Source: Oscillospiraceae bacterium (GTDB lineage Bacteria; Bacillota_A; Clostridia; Oscillospirales; Oscillospiraceae). Taken from it: a stretch of 13,746 bases of DNA. The position numbers were made by a program, and so were the translations under genes. Within the stretch, counting starts at the first letter, position 1. Each line of letters starts with the position of its first letter. The stretch is taken from NCBI GenBank assembly GCA_902789835.1, contig CADAPN010000037.1, forward strand, positions 1-13,746, given 5' to 3'. Shown one piece after another: positions 1-6,771 of the stretch. The notes under the pieces are model-generated. The model was given only the letters and a program-made list of their open reading frames with translations. It was not told the DNA's origin and did no database searches.

Positions 1-534
1 GTTTTTGAAAGCACAATTTTTGACGTGGTGGATACGGTGGAGAAAAACCCCTGCTATCTATGCGCGAGAATGCGCAGGGGGTATCTTTACAGCAAGGCGA
101 AGGAACTCGGGTGCAACAAAATTGCGCTCGGTCATCACTATGACGATGTCATTGAGACGATTCTGATGGGAATGCTCCATGGCGGCCAGATTCAAACCAT
201 GATGCCGAAACTGCACAGCACCAATTTTGAAGGCATGGAGCTGATCCGCCCAATGTACTTTGTTCGGGAAGCGGACATCTGCAAATGGCGGGACTGGAAC
301 GAACTGCACTTTCTGCAATGTGCCTGCCATTTTACCGACACCTGCACCACCTGCCATGAGGATGGCACCACCTCTTCCAAGCGTCTTGAGACGAAAAAGC
401 TGATCGCAGCTCTGAAAGAGACAAATCCACAGATCGAGGCCAATATTTTCAAGAGTGTTTCCAATGTGAATCTCAACACGGTGATCGCGTATAAGAAAGA
501 CGGCGTCCGGCACCATTTCCTGGAGGAGTATTAG
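1..534 (+). CDS. TtcA-like tRNA 2-thiolation PP-loop protein (3' part)
   Basis: Partial gene, open at the left edge; the first codon of the window is already in frame. Seen: a CxxC pair within NPCYLCARMRRG near the start, then KELGCNKIALGHHYDDVIET, the usual middle of TtcA/TilS-type PP-loop ATP pyrophosphatases, then TMMPK and IRPMYFVRE. The C-terminal part holds several further cysteines (CACH, CTTC). Known of the family: TtcA uses ATP and an Fe-S cluster held by two CxxC motifs to thiolate cytidine 32 of tRNA in the cytoplasm. The ATP-binding SGGKDS loop must lie upstream of the window, so it cannot be checked. It ends about 25 bp before the promoter of the sulfur operon and appears to be a separate transcription unit. 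The exact substrate is inferred; other clostridial TtcA paralogues exist. Confidence 0.8.
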   Translation, partial: VFESTIFDVVDTVEKNPCYLCARMRRGYLYSKAKELGCNKIALGHHYDDVIETILMGMLHGGQIQTMMPKLHSTNFEGMELIRPMYFVREADICKWRDWNELHFLQCACHFTDTCTTCHEDGTTSSKRLETKKLIAALKETNPQIEANIFKSVSNVNLNTVIAYKKDGVRHHFLEEY

Positions 535-559
535 GGGAAAATCTTTTTTCTTTTTTCCG

Positions 560-588
560 TTGACAAAGCGAGATGTTTGTGATATAAA
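560..588 (+). promoter_or_regulatory. Sigma-A promoter of the sulfur operon
   Basis: TTGACA (560-565), a 17-bp spacer and TATAAA (583-588) form a near-perfect housekeeping promoter, so transcription should start near 595. An inverted repeat GATAT-AAAC-ATATC (581-594) covers the -10 box and the expected start. It could be a repressor site, but this is only a guess. The transcript would begin about 38 nt before the leader peptide start codon. Confidence 0.8.
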
Positions 589-632
589 CATATCAATTCG
601 ATAGGAAAAGTAGGATTAACGGAGGACTTGAA

Positions 633-713
633 ATGCGTCAGGCGAGCTTCAACTGCATGATGTGTTGTGACATGCGCTGTGAGATGCGCATGCGCTTTGC
701 CGTGCCTGTTTGA
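633..713 (+). CDS. Cys/Met-rich leader peptide (26 aa)
   Basis: A 26-codon ORF with a good ribosome binding site (GGAGG at 621-625, 7 nt before the ATG). The peptide is MRQASFNCMMCCDMRCEMRM followed by RFAVPV and TGA. In residues 8-20 there are four Cys and five Met codons out of 13, an extreme bias. The ORF lies between a consensus promoter and a strong intrinsic terminator, directly upstream of genes that make homocysteine and cysteine. This is the layout of a ribosome-mediated attenuation leader: a ribosome stalling at Cys or Met codons when charged tRNA is scarce would let transcription continue. Known: Cys-rich leader ORFs upstream of sulfur genes occur in actinobacteria, while Bacillota usually use T-box, SAM riboswitch or CymR control. 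Function is inferred; the ORF, codon bias and position are seen directly. Confidence 0.85.
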   Translation: MRQASFNCMMCCDMRCEMRMRFAVPV

Positions 714-748
714 GTTCTCCTACTGCTTTGTCGACGACCGGAGAGCCC
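712..748 (+). promoter_or_regulatory. Putative antiterminator of the Cys/Met attenuator
   Basis: The segment 714-720 (GTTCTCC) begins one base after the leader stop codon and can pair with 740-746 (GGAGAGC), giving 7 bp with one G-U pair and a 19-nt loop. Those bases are in the left arm of the terminator, so the two structures exclude each other. Segment 712-720 is a near copy of the right arm 752-760 (7 of 9 identical). A ribosome finishing the leader would cover 714-720 and favour termination; one stalled at codons 8-20 would leave it free. Confidence 0.6.
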
Positions 749-774
749 GATGGGCTCTCCGGATTTTTGTTTTT
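738..774 (+). terminator. Attenuator intrinsic terminator
   Basis: A perfect 11-bp GC-rich stem (CCGGAGAGCCC at 738-748, GGGCTCTCCGG at 752-762) with a 3-nt loop is followed by ATTTTTGTTTT (763-773) and a further T at 774. It lies 24 bp after the leader peptide stop and more than 200 bp before metY, so it is inside the operon leader, not at a gene end. It should stop transcription unless the left arm is sequestered by 714-720. Confidence 0.9.
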
Positions 775-787
775 GAGGGATGAAACG

Positions 788-901
788 ATGAAAGATCTGT
801 TTGAGCTGTTGAACCGGCACAATTTCAGGAACGGACGAATGACGTCGGAACAAGGCCATAAGGTCATGGGACCGCATGAGTTCGGCTCCATTGACCGATG
901 A
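788..901 (+). CDS. Small ORF of unknown function in the metY leader (37 aa)
   Basis: ATG at 788 has a plausible ribosome binding site (GAGGGA at 775-780, 7 nt spacing). The product begins MKDLFELLNRHNFRNGRMTS and ends GPHEFGSIDR. It has no Cys, no signal peptide and no membrane segment. It lies just past the attenuator terminator, so it would be made only when the terminator is read through. The same stretch can fold: GGTCA (862-866) pairs with TGACC (892-896) around CCG/CGG. It may therefore be an RNA element and not a gene. I do not recognise a family. Confidence 0.35.
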   Translation: MKDLFELLNRHNFRNGRMTSEQGHKVMGPHEFGSIDR

Positions 902-917
902 CTTTGTTCCTGCTCTC

Positions 918-950
918 CCGATCAAACCTGCTCCGCTGGGGTTTGATCGG
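918..950 (+). repeat. Inverted repeat/hairpin before metY
   Basis: CCGATCAAACC (918-928) and GGTTTGATCGG (940-950) form a perfect 11-bp stem with an 11-nt loop. No T run follows (ATCATAAAAG), so it is not a standard terminator. It ends about 28 nt before the metY ribosome binding site and may be an mRNA-stabilising or translation-control stem. Confidence 0.6.
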
Positions 951-990
951 ATCATAAAAGCGGAAATATCATGAAAAAGAGGTACATATC

Positions 991-2280
991 ATGTCTAACT
1001 ATAAATTTGAAACGCTGCAGCTTCATGTCGGCCAGGAGCAGGCCGATCCCGCCACCGACGCACGGGCCGTCCCCATTTATCAGACCACGTCCTACGTGTT
1101 TCACAACTCCGCCCATGCGGCGGCCCGTTTCGGCCTGCAGGATGCGGGCAACATCTACGGCCGCCTGACCAACTCCACCCAGGATGTGCTGGAAAAACGC
1201 ATCGCCGCGCTGGAAGGCGGCGTGGGCGCGCTGGCCCTGGCCTCCGGCGCCGCAGCCGTGACCTATACCATCGAGGCCCTGGCGCAGGCGGGCGATCACA
1301 TTGTCGCGCAGAAGACCATTTATGGCGGCAGTTACAACTTGCTTGCCCACACGCTGCCCCTCTACGGCATCCAGACCACCTTTGTGGACGCCCACAATCC
1401 GGCGGAGGTGGAGGCCGCCATCCAGCCCAACACCAAGGCCATCTACCTCGAGACCCTGGGCAACCCCAATTCCGACATTCCGGATATCGACGCCATCGCG
1501 GCCATCGCTCACAAACACGGCATCCCCCTGGCCATCGACAACACCTTTGGTACCCCTTACCTGATCCGACCCATCGAGCACGGCGCGGACATCGTGCTGC
1601 ACTCCGCCACCAAGTTCCTGGGCGGCCACGGCACGACGCTCGGCGGTATCGTGGTGGACAGCGGCAACTTTGACTGGAAGGCAAGCGGCAAATACGCGCC
1701 CATCGCGGAAGCAAACCCCAGCTACCACGGGATCTCCTTTGTGGACGCGGCCGGGCCTGCCGCCTTTATCACCTACCTGCGCGCCATCCTCCTGCGCGAT
1801 ACGGGCGCCGCCATCTCCCCCTTCAACGCCTTCCTGCTGCTGCAGGGTGTGGAGACCCTGTCCCTGCGCCTCGACCGCCATGCGGAAAACACGAAGAAGG
1901 TCGTGGAATATCTTGCGAATCACCCGCAGGTGGAAAAGGTCAACCACCCCTCTCTGCCGGAGCATCCCGACCATGCGCTGTTCGAGAAATACTTCCCCAA
2001 CGGTGGCGCTTCCATCTTCACCTTTGACATCAAGGGCGGCGTGAAGGAGGCCCACGCCTTCATTGACGCGCTGGAAATCTTCTCGCTGCTTGCCAATGTG
2101 GCGGACGTAAAGAGCCTCGTCATTCACCCCGCCACCACCACCCATTCCCAGCTCACCATAGAGGAACTGGAGGATCAGGACATCCACCCGAACACCATCC
2201 GCCTCTCCATCGGCACGGAACACATCGACGATATCCTCGCCGACCTGGAGAAGGGCTTCGCCGCAGCATCTAAAGTATAA
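991..2280 (+). CDS. metY: O-acetylhomoserine sulfhydrylase (aminocarboxypropyltransferase)
   Basis: 429 residues, the normal length of the MetY branch of the Cys/Met-metabolism PLP enzymes, which are longer than CGS/CGL (about 380). It converts O-acetylhomoserine and sulfide to homocysteine and acetate in the cytoplasm. Seen: the start [15 protein letters not shown], the conserved [10 protein letters not shown], the substrate loop region [10 protein letters not shown], Asp183 in AIDNTF (pyridine nitrogen) and the PLP Lys208 in [10 protein letters not shown]. The end [24 protein letters not shown] block (here [20 protein letters not shown]) is also typical. Start ATG 991 has GAGG at 979-982 with 8 nt spacing. 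It is first of the main operon genes, behind the Cys/Met attenuator. The gene is clearly GC-richer than the restriction genes at the right of the window. A methionine gamma-lyase activity cannot be fully excluded. Confidence 0.92.
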   Translation: MSNYKFETLQLHVGQEQADPATDARAVPIYQTTSYVFHNSAHAAARFGLQDAGNIYGRLTNSTQDVLEKRIAALEGGVGALALASGAAAVTYTIEALAQAGDHIVAQKTIYGGSYNLLAHTLPLYGIQTTFVDAHNPAEVEAAIQPNTKAIYLETLGNPNSDIPDIDAIAAIAHKHGIPLAIDNTFGTPYLIRPIEHGADIVLHSATKFLGGHGTTLGGIVVDSGNFDWKASGKYAPIAEANPSYHGISFVDAAGPAAFITYLRAILLRDTGAAISPFNAFLLLQGVETLSLRLDRHAENTKKVVEYLANHPQVEKVNHPSLPEHPDHALFEKYFPNGGASIFTFDIKGGVKEAHAFIDALEIFSLLANVADVKSLVIHPATTTHSQLTIEELEDQDIHPNTIRLSIGTEHIDDILADLEKGFAAASKV

Positions 2281-2319
2281 AAAGGAATAATTTACAAGGA
2301 ATCTCTCTTTTTCTTTTGC

Positions 2320-2357
2320 GATCGCCCCGGCGCCCGTCTTCCGGCATCGGGGCGATC
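2320..2357 (+). repeat. Intercistronic hairpin between metY and mccB-like gene
   Basis: GATCGCCCCG (2320-2329) and CGGGGCGATC (2348-2357) make a perfect 10-bp GC-rich stem with an 18-nt loop. No T run follows on the plus strand and none on the minus strand, so it is unlikely to be a full terminator. It ends about 12 nt before the next ribosome binding site. An mRNA processing or stability role is possible. Confidence 0.55.
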
Positions 2358-2382
2358 CAATCACGAGCAAGGAGAAATGAAC

Positions 2383-3543
2383 ATGGCGCAATATCAGCAT
2401 ATCGAATCCGCCCTGATCCACGGCGGCATTTACGGAGATAAGACCACCGGCGCGGTCAACGTGCCGATCTATCAGACTTCTACCTATGAGCAGCAGGGGC
2501 TCGGCCAGAATACGGGCTGGGAATATTCCCGCACCGGCAATCCGACACGCGCCGCGCTGGAAGCGCTGATCGCGGAGCTGGAGGGAGGAACAGCGGGCTT
2601 TGCCTTTGCCTCCGGCCTTGCGGCGATCACGACGGTGCTGAGTCTGTTTTGTTCGGGGGATAAGATCCTGATCTCCAGCAATGTCTACGGAGGTACTTTC
2701 CGCCTGCTCGATCAGGTGTTCCAACAGTTCGGAATCGGTTACGCCATTGCGGATACCACGAATCTGGCCGCGTTCGAGGCGGCCATTACGCCGGAGGTCC
2801 GGGCCGTTTTGGTGGAAAGCCCGGCAAACCCGCTGCTGACGGTCACGGATCTGGCCGCAGTCTCGGAAATCGCTCACAGACACGGGCTTCTCTCCATCGT
2901 GGACAATACCTTCATGACGCCCTATCTGCAGCGGCCGCTGGAGCTGGGCGCCGACATTGTGGTGCACAGCGCGACCAAGTATCTCGGCGGACACAGCGAT
3001 CTGATCGCGGGGTTGGCCGCGGTCAGGGACAGCGCTCTGGCCGCAAGGCTTGCTTTCCTTCAAAACGCGGCGGGCGCCGTGCTGGGGCCGTTTGATTCCT
3101 TTCTGCTGATCCGCGGGATCAAGACGCTGGGTGTACGAATGGACAGACATGTGGAAAACGCGGAGAAGACCGCCGCTTTCCTGCAGAAGCATTCGGCGGT
3201 GAAGAGAGTCTATTATCCCGGTCTGCCTGACGCACAGGGCTATGAGGTCAACCGCAGGCAGGCGAAGAACGGCGGCGCCATGATTTCCTTCGAGCTGGAC
3301 GAAAAGCACGATATCCGGAAGTTTTTCTCTTCCCTGAAGCTGATCGCTCTGGCGGAGAGTCTCGGCGGCGTAGAAAGCCTGGTGTGTCATCCGGCTACCA
3401 TGACCCACGCCTCTATTCCCAGAAAGATCCGGGAGGCGGTGGGAATCACGGACGGCCTGATCCGTCTCTCCATCGGGATCGAGAAGGCCGAAGATCTGCT
3501 TGCGGATCTGGAGCAGGCCATAACGGAAAGTGAGGTCAGATAA
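2383..3543 (+). CDS. mccB: MccB-like cystathionine gamma-lyase/gamma-synthase family enzyme
   Basis: 386 residues, PLP-dependent. The N-terminal block LIHGGIYGDKTTGAVNVPIY followed by QTSTYEQQGLGQNTG and EYSRTGNPTR closely follows Bacillus subtilis MccB, the cystathionine gamma-lyase of reverse transsulfuration (cystathionine to cysteine, 2-oxobutyrate and ammonia). Also seen: VDNTF, the PLP lysine in HSATKYLGGHSD, LGPFDSFLLIRGIKTL, and the ending ITDGLIRLSIGIEKAEDLLA. ATG 2383 is chosen because GGAG (2371-2374) is 8 nt upstream; the in-frame ATG at 2377 would leave only 2 nt. The stop TAA is followed one base later by the start of the mccA-like gene, so they are co-translated. Sequence alone does not separate lyase from cystathionine gamma-synthase or beta-lyase; the mccA-like neighbour favours the lyase. 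Confidence 0.85.
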   Translation: MAQYQHIESALIHGGIYGDKTTGAVNVPIYQTSTYEQQGLGQNTGWEYSRTGNPTRAALEALIAELEGGTAGFAFASGLAAITTVLSLFCSGDKILISSNVYGGTFRLLDQVFQQFGIGYAIADTTNLAAFEAAITPEVRAVLVESPANPLLTVTDLAAVSEIAHRHGLLSIVDNTFMTPYLQRPLELGADIVVHSATKYLGGHSDLIAGLAAVRDSALAARLAFLQNAAGAVLGPFDSFLLIRGIKTLGVRMDRHVENAEKTAAFLQKHSAVKRVYYPGLPDAQGYEVNRRQAKNGGAMISFELDEKHDIRKFFSSLKLIALAESLGGVESLVCHPATMTHASIPRKIREAVGITDGLIRLSIGIEKAEDLLADLEQAITESEVR

Positions 3544-3544
3544 C

Positions 3545-4456
3545 ATGGCGGTGTATGAATCCATGCAGGAGCTCATCGGCAATACGCCCCTTGTACGCCT
3601 GACGCAGTTGGGACTGCCCGCGGACGCACGGCTCTACGCCAAGCTGGAGACCTATAACCCTGCGGGCAGCGTCAAGGATCGCGTGGGCAAATATATGATC
3701 GACGCGGCGGAGCGAGACGGGCTGCTCAGGCCGGGAGGGACCATCATCGAGGCCACGGCAGGCAACACCGGGCTCGGGATCGCCTTTGCCGCGCTGGGCC
3801 GGGGTTACCGGGTGATTTTCGTTGTGCCCACCAAATTCTCACAGGAAAAGCAGACGCTGATGCGCGCCCTGGGCGCGGAGATCCTCAATACGCCGCGTGA
3901 GGACGGGATGCTCGGCGCCGCGGCCAAGGCCGAGGAGCTGCGCGCCTCTATCCCCGGTGCAGTCATGCTGGGGCAGTTCAGGAATCCCGCGAATCCGCTT
4001 TCTCACTATGAGACCACCGGTCCGGAGATCTACCGGGACTTGGAAGGGAAAATCGACTACTTTGTGGCGGGCGCGGGCAGCGGCGGCACGTTTACCGGCG
4101 TGGTGAAATATCTGAAGGAGCAAAACCCCGCGATACGGGGCGTGCTGGCCGACCCGCTGGGATCCACCATCGGCGGCGGTGAGCACGCGGATTATGACAT
4201 TGAGGGCATCGGGAATGATTTTATCCCCGAGACTATGGACATTTCTCTGGTGGATCAGGTGATCAAGATCAGCGACACAGAGGCCTTTGCGGAAGTGAAG
4301 GAGCTTGCTGCGAAGGAGGGCCTGATTGTAGGCACCTCGTCCGGCGCAGCTGTGGCTGCGGCCAAAAAGCTGATTGAGGACGGCGCGCGGGGAAACATCG
4401 TCACGCTGCTGCCGGACCGGGGCGAGCGCTATTTCAGCAAGCACCTGTATGATTGA
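3545..4456 (+). CDS. mccA: MccA-like O-acetylserine-dependent cystathionine beta-synthase (CysK family)
   Basis: 303 residues, fold type II PLP enzyme. Seen: IGNTPLVRL, PLP Lys44 in NPAGSVKDR, the substrate loop TAGNTG (71-76), the phosphate loop AGAGSGGT (175-182) and TSSGAA (264-269). The details EGIGNDFIP, VKELAAKEGLIVGTSSGAA and IVTLLPDRGERYFSK resemble B. subtilis MccA (YrhA), which joins homocysteine to O-acetylserine to give cystathionine, more than ordinary CysK. It lacks C-terminal CBS regulatory domains. ATG 3545 fits GAGG at 3532-3535 (9 nt); an upstream GTG (3530) would overlap mccB-like. With the preceding gene it would form a complete reverse transsulfuration route fed by MetY homocysteine. 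Plain cysteine synthase activity (sulfide as acceptor) remains possible. Confidence 0.82.
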   Translation: MAVYESMQELIGNTPLVRLTQLGLPADARLYAKLETYNPAGSVKDRVGKYMIDAAERDGLLRPGGTIIEATAGNTGLGIAFAALGRGYRVIFVVPTKFSQEKQTLMRALGAEILNTPREDGMLGAAAKAEELRASIPGAVMLGQFRNPANPLSHYETTGPEIYRDLEGKIDYFVAGAGSGGTFTGVVKYLKEQNPAIRGVLADPLGSTIGGGEHADYDIEGIGNDFIPETMDISLVDQVIKISDTEAFAEVKELAAKEGLIVGTSSGAAVAAAKKLIEDGARGNIVTLLPDRGERYFSKHLYD

Positions 4457-4469
4457 GGGAGAGCAGACC

Positions 4470-5147
4470 ATGGATTTTTATGTGGAACAGGCCGTTTTGG
4501 ACGCGGGCGTGAAAATTCTGTTTGCCGCGGTATATGGGATTGACAACCATGGCGAAGACCCGGAATGGGCGGCCTATCGGGAAAAGCGGCTGGAAGAGCT
4601 GTACACGGCATATGAGATGCTGGAGGTACACGACGATCCGATCCTGGAGGGCTTCAACATCCTCCACGACCGCACCGGCGTCAAGCGTCGAAAAAATATC
4701 CCTGCCAGTGAGAACCTCATCAAGTTGCTCAAAAAGAACCGCGGAATGTTCTATATCAACCAGGCCGTGGATATCTATAATCTCATCTCGCTGGAGAGCA
4801 AGCTGGCGTTGGGCGCCCACAATATCGACCGGGCAGAAGGAAACATCACGCTGCGCTTTACCGACGGCAGCGAGCGCTTCGTCCCAATCGGCCAGAGCGA
4901 GCCGATCCCCGTGGCGGCGCATGAGTACAGCTACTGCGACGATGCCAACGAAGTGCTTTGCCGCTTAGAGATTCGCCAGGTGGAGAAGACCAAGGTGGAC
5001 GAGGAAGCACAGAACGTCTTTTATATTGTGCAGGGCAACGACGCCACGCCCGATGAACTGCTGAGGGAAACGGCACAGCGAATCATAGACTTGACCACCC
5101 GCTATTGCGGGGGACGGGGCGAAATCATCGTTCCCTCCGTCATATGA
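4470..5147 (+). CDS. Free-standing B3/B4-domain protein (PheRS-beta editing-like)
   Basis: 225 residues. The region from about residue 80 to 215 (KKNRGMFYINQAVDIYNLIS, LALGAHNIDR, ITLRFTDGSERFVPIG, SYCDDANEVLCRLEIRQVEK, FYIVQG) matches the B3/B4 domain that in the phenylalanyl-tRNA synthetase beta subunit holds the editing site. No other synthetase domain is present. Known: stand-alone B3/B4 proteins are widespread in Bacillota but poorly characterised; some are thought to act on mischarged tRNA or related substrates. ATG 4470 is preceded by GAGGGAGAG (4455-4463) overlapping the mccA-like stop codon, so it is translationally linked to the operon. It is the last gene before the terminator. Its place in a Cys/Met operon is suggestive of quality control of a sulfur amino acid, but this is inference. 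Confidence 0.8.
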   Translation: MDFYVEQAVLDAGVKILFAAVYGIDNHGEDPEWAAYREKRLEELYTAYEMLEVHDDPILEGFNILHDRTGVKRRKNIPASENLIKLLKKNRGMFYINQAVDIYNLISLESKLALGAHNIDRAEGNITLRFTDGSERFVPIGQSEPIPVAAHEYSYCDDANEVLCRLEIRQVEKTKVDEEAQNVFYIVQGNDATPDELLRETAQRIIDLTTRYCGGRGEIIVPSVI

Positions 5148-5151
5148 AAAG

Positions 5152-5185
5152 GCCGCGGAAGCGAAATGCGCTTCCGCGGCTTTTT
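5152..5185 (+). terminator. Terminator of the sulfur operon
   Basis: A 12-bp perfect stem (GCCGCGGAAGCG, 5152-5163; CGCTTCCGCGGC, 5169-5180) with a 5-nt loop is followed by TTTTT (5181-5185). It begins 5 bp after the stop codon of the B3/B4 gene. Confidence 0.92.
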
Positions 5186-5214
5186 GATCAGAAGATATGA
5201 AACTTTTTCCCCTC

Positions 5215-5243
5215 TTGACAAAGCCGGCTCCTGAGTGTACTAT
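5215..5243 (+). promoter_or_regulatory. Sigma-A promoter of the ATPase gene
   Basis: TTGACA (5215-5220), a 17-bp spacer and TACTAT (5238-5243). Downstream in the short leader, ACTGAATT occurs twice (5247-5254 and 5262-5269), and CTGAA/TTCAG form an inverted repeat around 5263-5278 just before the ribosome binding site. These could be operator sites. Confidence 0.75.
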
Positions 5244-5294
5244 TTAACTGAATTAATTTTCACTGAATTTTGATTCAGCAAAGAGGTGGTTTTC

Positions 5295-6671
5295 TTGTTC
5301 GTCGCAAGATCCGAAGAACTGTCCCAGCTTACCGCAGCCATGAAGCAGAGCAATCATGCTGCTCTGGTGTACGGAAAACGGCGCGTCGGTAAAACGCGCC
5401 TGATCAAAGAAGCATTGAAAGCACAGGACAGGACGGCCATTTACTATGAATGCATCAAGGGAACGATCAAAGAAAACGTGGACGCGTTTGTGAAGGTGCT
5501 TCTCGAGGAGCGAATTCTGTCTTTCTCCCCTTCCTTTGAGACGTTACAGGACGTGTTTGCCCTTCTCAACGCTCTTCCCCGTGAGTTTGTTGTGGTCATT
5601 GATGAATACCCGTATCTCAGTACCTTTGCGGAATCGAAGAAAATCGACTCGATCTTCCAGAATATCATTGACAACAGACTTGGAAACATCAGTCTGATTT
5701 TTTCCGGTTCACAGATCAGTGTGATGAAGAATCTGCTGGAGGAAAAAGACGCGTTGTACGGCCGCTTTGGACTGATCATCCATTTGCAGGAGCTGAACTA
5801 TCGGGAAGCGGCAGCCTTTTACCCCTCCAAGACAGCCTATGAGAAAATTGCGTTCTACAGCGTATTTGGGGGATCTCCTTTTGTGCTTCAGCAGCTGCGC
5901 GAGGAGGAAACACTGGAGCAGAACATCATTCGCACGATACTGACGCCGAGCAATCCCGTCCATCTGTATGCATCGAACCTTCTTTTGTCCGATTACAGCA
6001 ATGCGGTAAATGCCGAGCGTATTTTATCGGTTCTCGGAAACGGAAAGAAAAAGTATTCTGAGCTGGAAAACAAGCTGGATATGAACAGTACTGGAAACCT
6101 TGCCAAGCAGCTGAAATCTCTTGTGGCCATGGAGCTGGTATGTCAGAACGCGCCGATCAATAAGGCGAAGGATCCAAAAAAGAAATATTACGAGATCAAT
6201 GATAATTTGATGCGGTTTTACTATACTTATGTATATCCCAACAAGAGTACGCTGCAGATGATCGGCGAACGGACGTTCTTTGAGCAGATCGTTTCGCAGA
6301 CGTTGCTGAAGGATTTTGTTCCACGCCGATTCGAAGAGCAGTGCCGCAGCTTTTTCTCTGTTCTTGCGCGGGCGGGAAGGCTTCCCGGAATCACAAATAT
6401 CGGCACATACTATTATGACGATCCGGCAAATCATAAAAACGGGGAGTTCGATGTGGCGCTCGCATTTGGGGATGAATACGAAATCTGCGAGGCGAAGTAC
6501 TATAAAAAGCCGATGACACTTGCTGAAATCCATCATGAGGCGGGCCAGGTCAGAGAGATTAAAGCGCTGAAAGTCGTCCGGATGGGATTTATCGCCGTTG
6601 CCGGATTTGAGGAGCAGGAAGCCGGGTATCGCTATTACACAGGAGAGGATCTATACAGAGAGAAGTTATGA
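5295..6671 (+). CDS. AAA-type ATPase with DUF234 C-terminal domain
   Basis: 458 residues. Seen: Walker A GKRRVGKT (27-34), Walker B FVVVIDE (98-104) with the following YPYL, a strand-loop SLIFSGSQ (133-140) and LYGRF (154-158), all typical of the archaeal-type ATPase family (ATPase_2) that carries DUF234 at the C-terminus. In the C-terminal part GEFDVA (383-388) is followed by EICEAK (396-401), giving a D386...E399-x-K401 pattern like a PD-(D/E)xK nuclease core. TTG 5295 is chosen as the start since AAGAGG (5281-5286) is 8 nt upstream and the protein then begins MFVARSEEL, as usual for the family; a GTG at 5286 overlaps the ribosome binding site. It is alone between its own promoter and terminator. 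Function of these ATPases is not well established; no toxin partner is visible. Confidence 0.83.
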   Translation: MFVARSEELSQLTAAMKQSNHAALVYGKRRVGKTRLIKEALKAQDRTAIYYECIKGTIKENVDAFVKVLLEERILSFSPSFETLQDVFALLNALPREFVVVIDEYPYLSTFAESKKIDSIFQNIIDNRLGNISLIFSGSQISVMKNLLEEKDALYGRFGLIIHLQELNYREAAAFYPSKTAYEKIAFYSVFGGSPFVLQQLREEETLEQNIIRTILTPSNPVHLYASNLLLSDYSNAVNAERILSVLGNGKKKYSELENKLDMNSTGNLAKQLKSLVAMELVCQNAPINKAKDPKKKYYEINDNLMRFYYTYVYPNKSTLQMIGERTFFEQIVSQTLLKDFVPRRFEEQCRSFFSVLARAGRLPGITNIGTYYYDDPANHKNGEFDVALAFGDEYEICEAKYYKKPMTLAEIHHEAGQVREIKALKVVRMGFIAVAGFEEQEAGYRYYTGEDLYREKL

Positions 6672-6698
6672 CTCAATTTAAATCCTGAATCGTTTTGA

Positions 6699-6741
6699 AA
6701 AACGGATGTTTCACCAAATTGATGAAGCATCCGTTTTCTTT
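6699..6741. terminator. Bidirectional terminator between ATPase and XRE genes
   Basis: AAAACGGATG (6699-6708) pairs with CATCCGTTTT (6728-6737), and the stem extends inward to about 15 bp (to 6713/6723) with one G-U pair. T-rich sequence follows on the plus strand (TTTTCTTT) and on the minus strand (TTTTTC). It would serve both the rightward ATPase gene and the leftward XRE gene. Confidence 0.85.
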
Positions 6742-6771
6742 GAAAAGAGTATGATGGCTGTCTGCAAACGG

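Noticed and set aside
58..591. 177-codon minus-strand frame opposite the TtcA-like gene
   Set aside because: The plus strand carries a clear conserved PP-loop protein. The minus-strand product has no family features and would run across the sulfur-operon promoter.
780..900. Possible T-box or SAM riboswitch in the metY leader
   Set aside because: No T-box bulge sequence (TGGNACCGCG-like) and no SAM riboswitch core could be found. GGGACCGCATG at 868-878 resembles part of a T-box only superficially and is after, not before, the terminator.
2318..2357. Terminator between metY and mccB-like gene
   Set aside because: The stem is good but no T run follows on either strand, and both flanking genes belong to one pathway. 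It was recorded as an intercistronic hairpin only.
952..3582. Very long open frame on the minus strand (876 codons) opposite metY and mccB-like genes
   Set aside because: It is a shadow frame caused by high GC in the third codon positions of the plus-strand genes. Its product is low-complexity, rich in Gly, Arg, Val and Gln, with no recognisable domain, and it has no promoter or ribosome binding site context.
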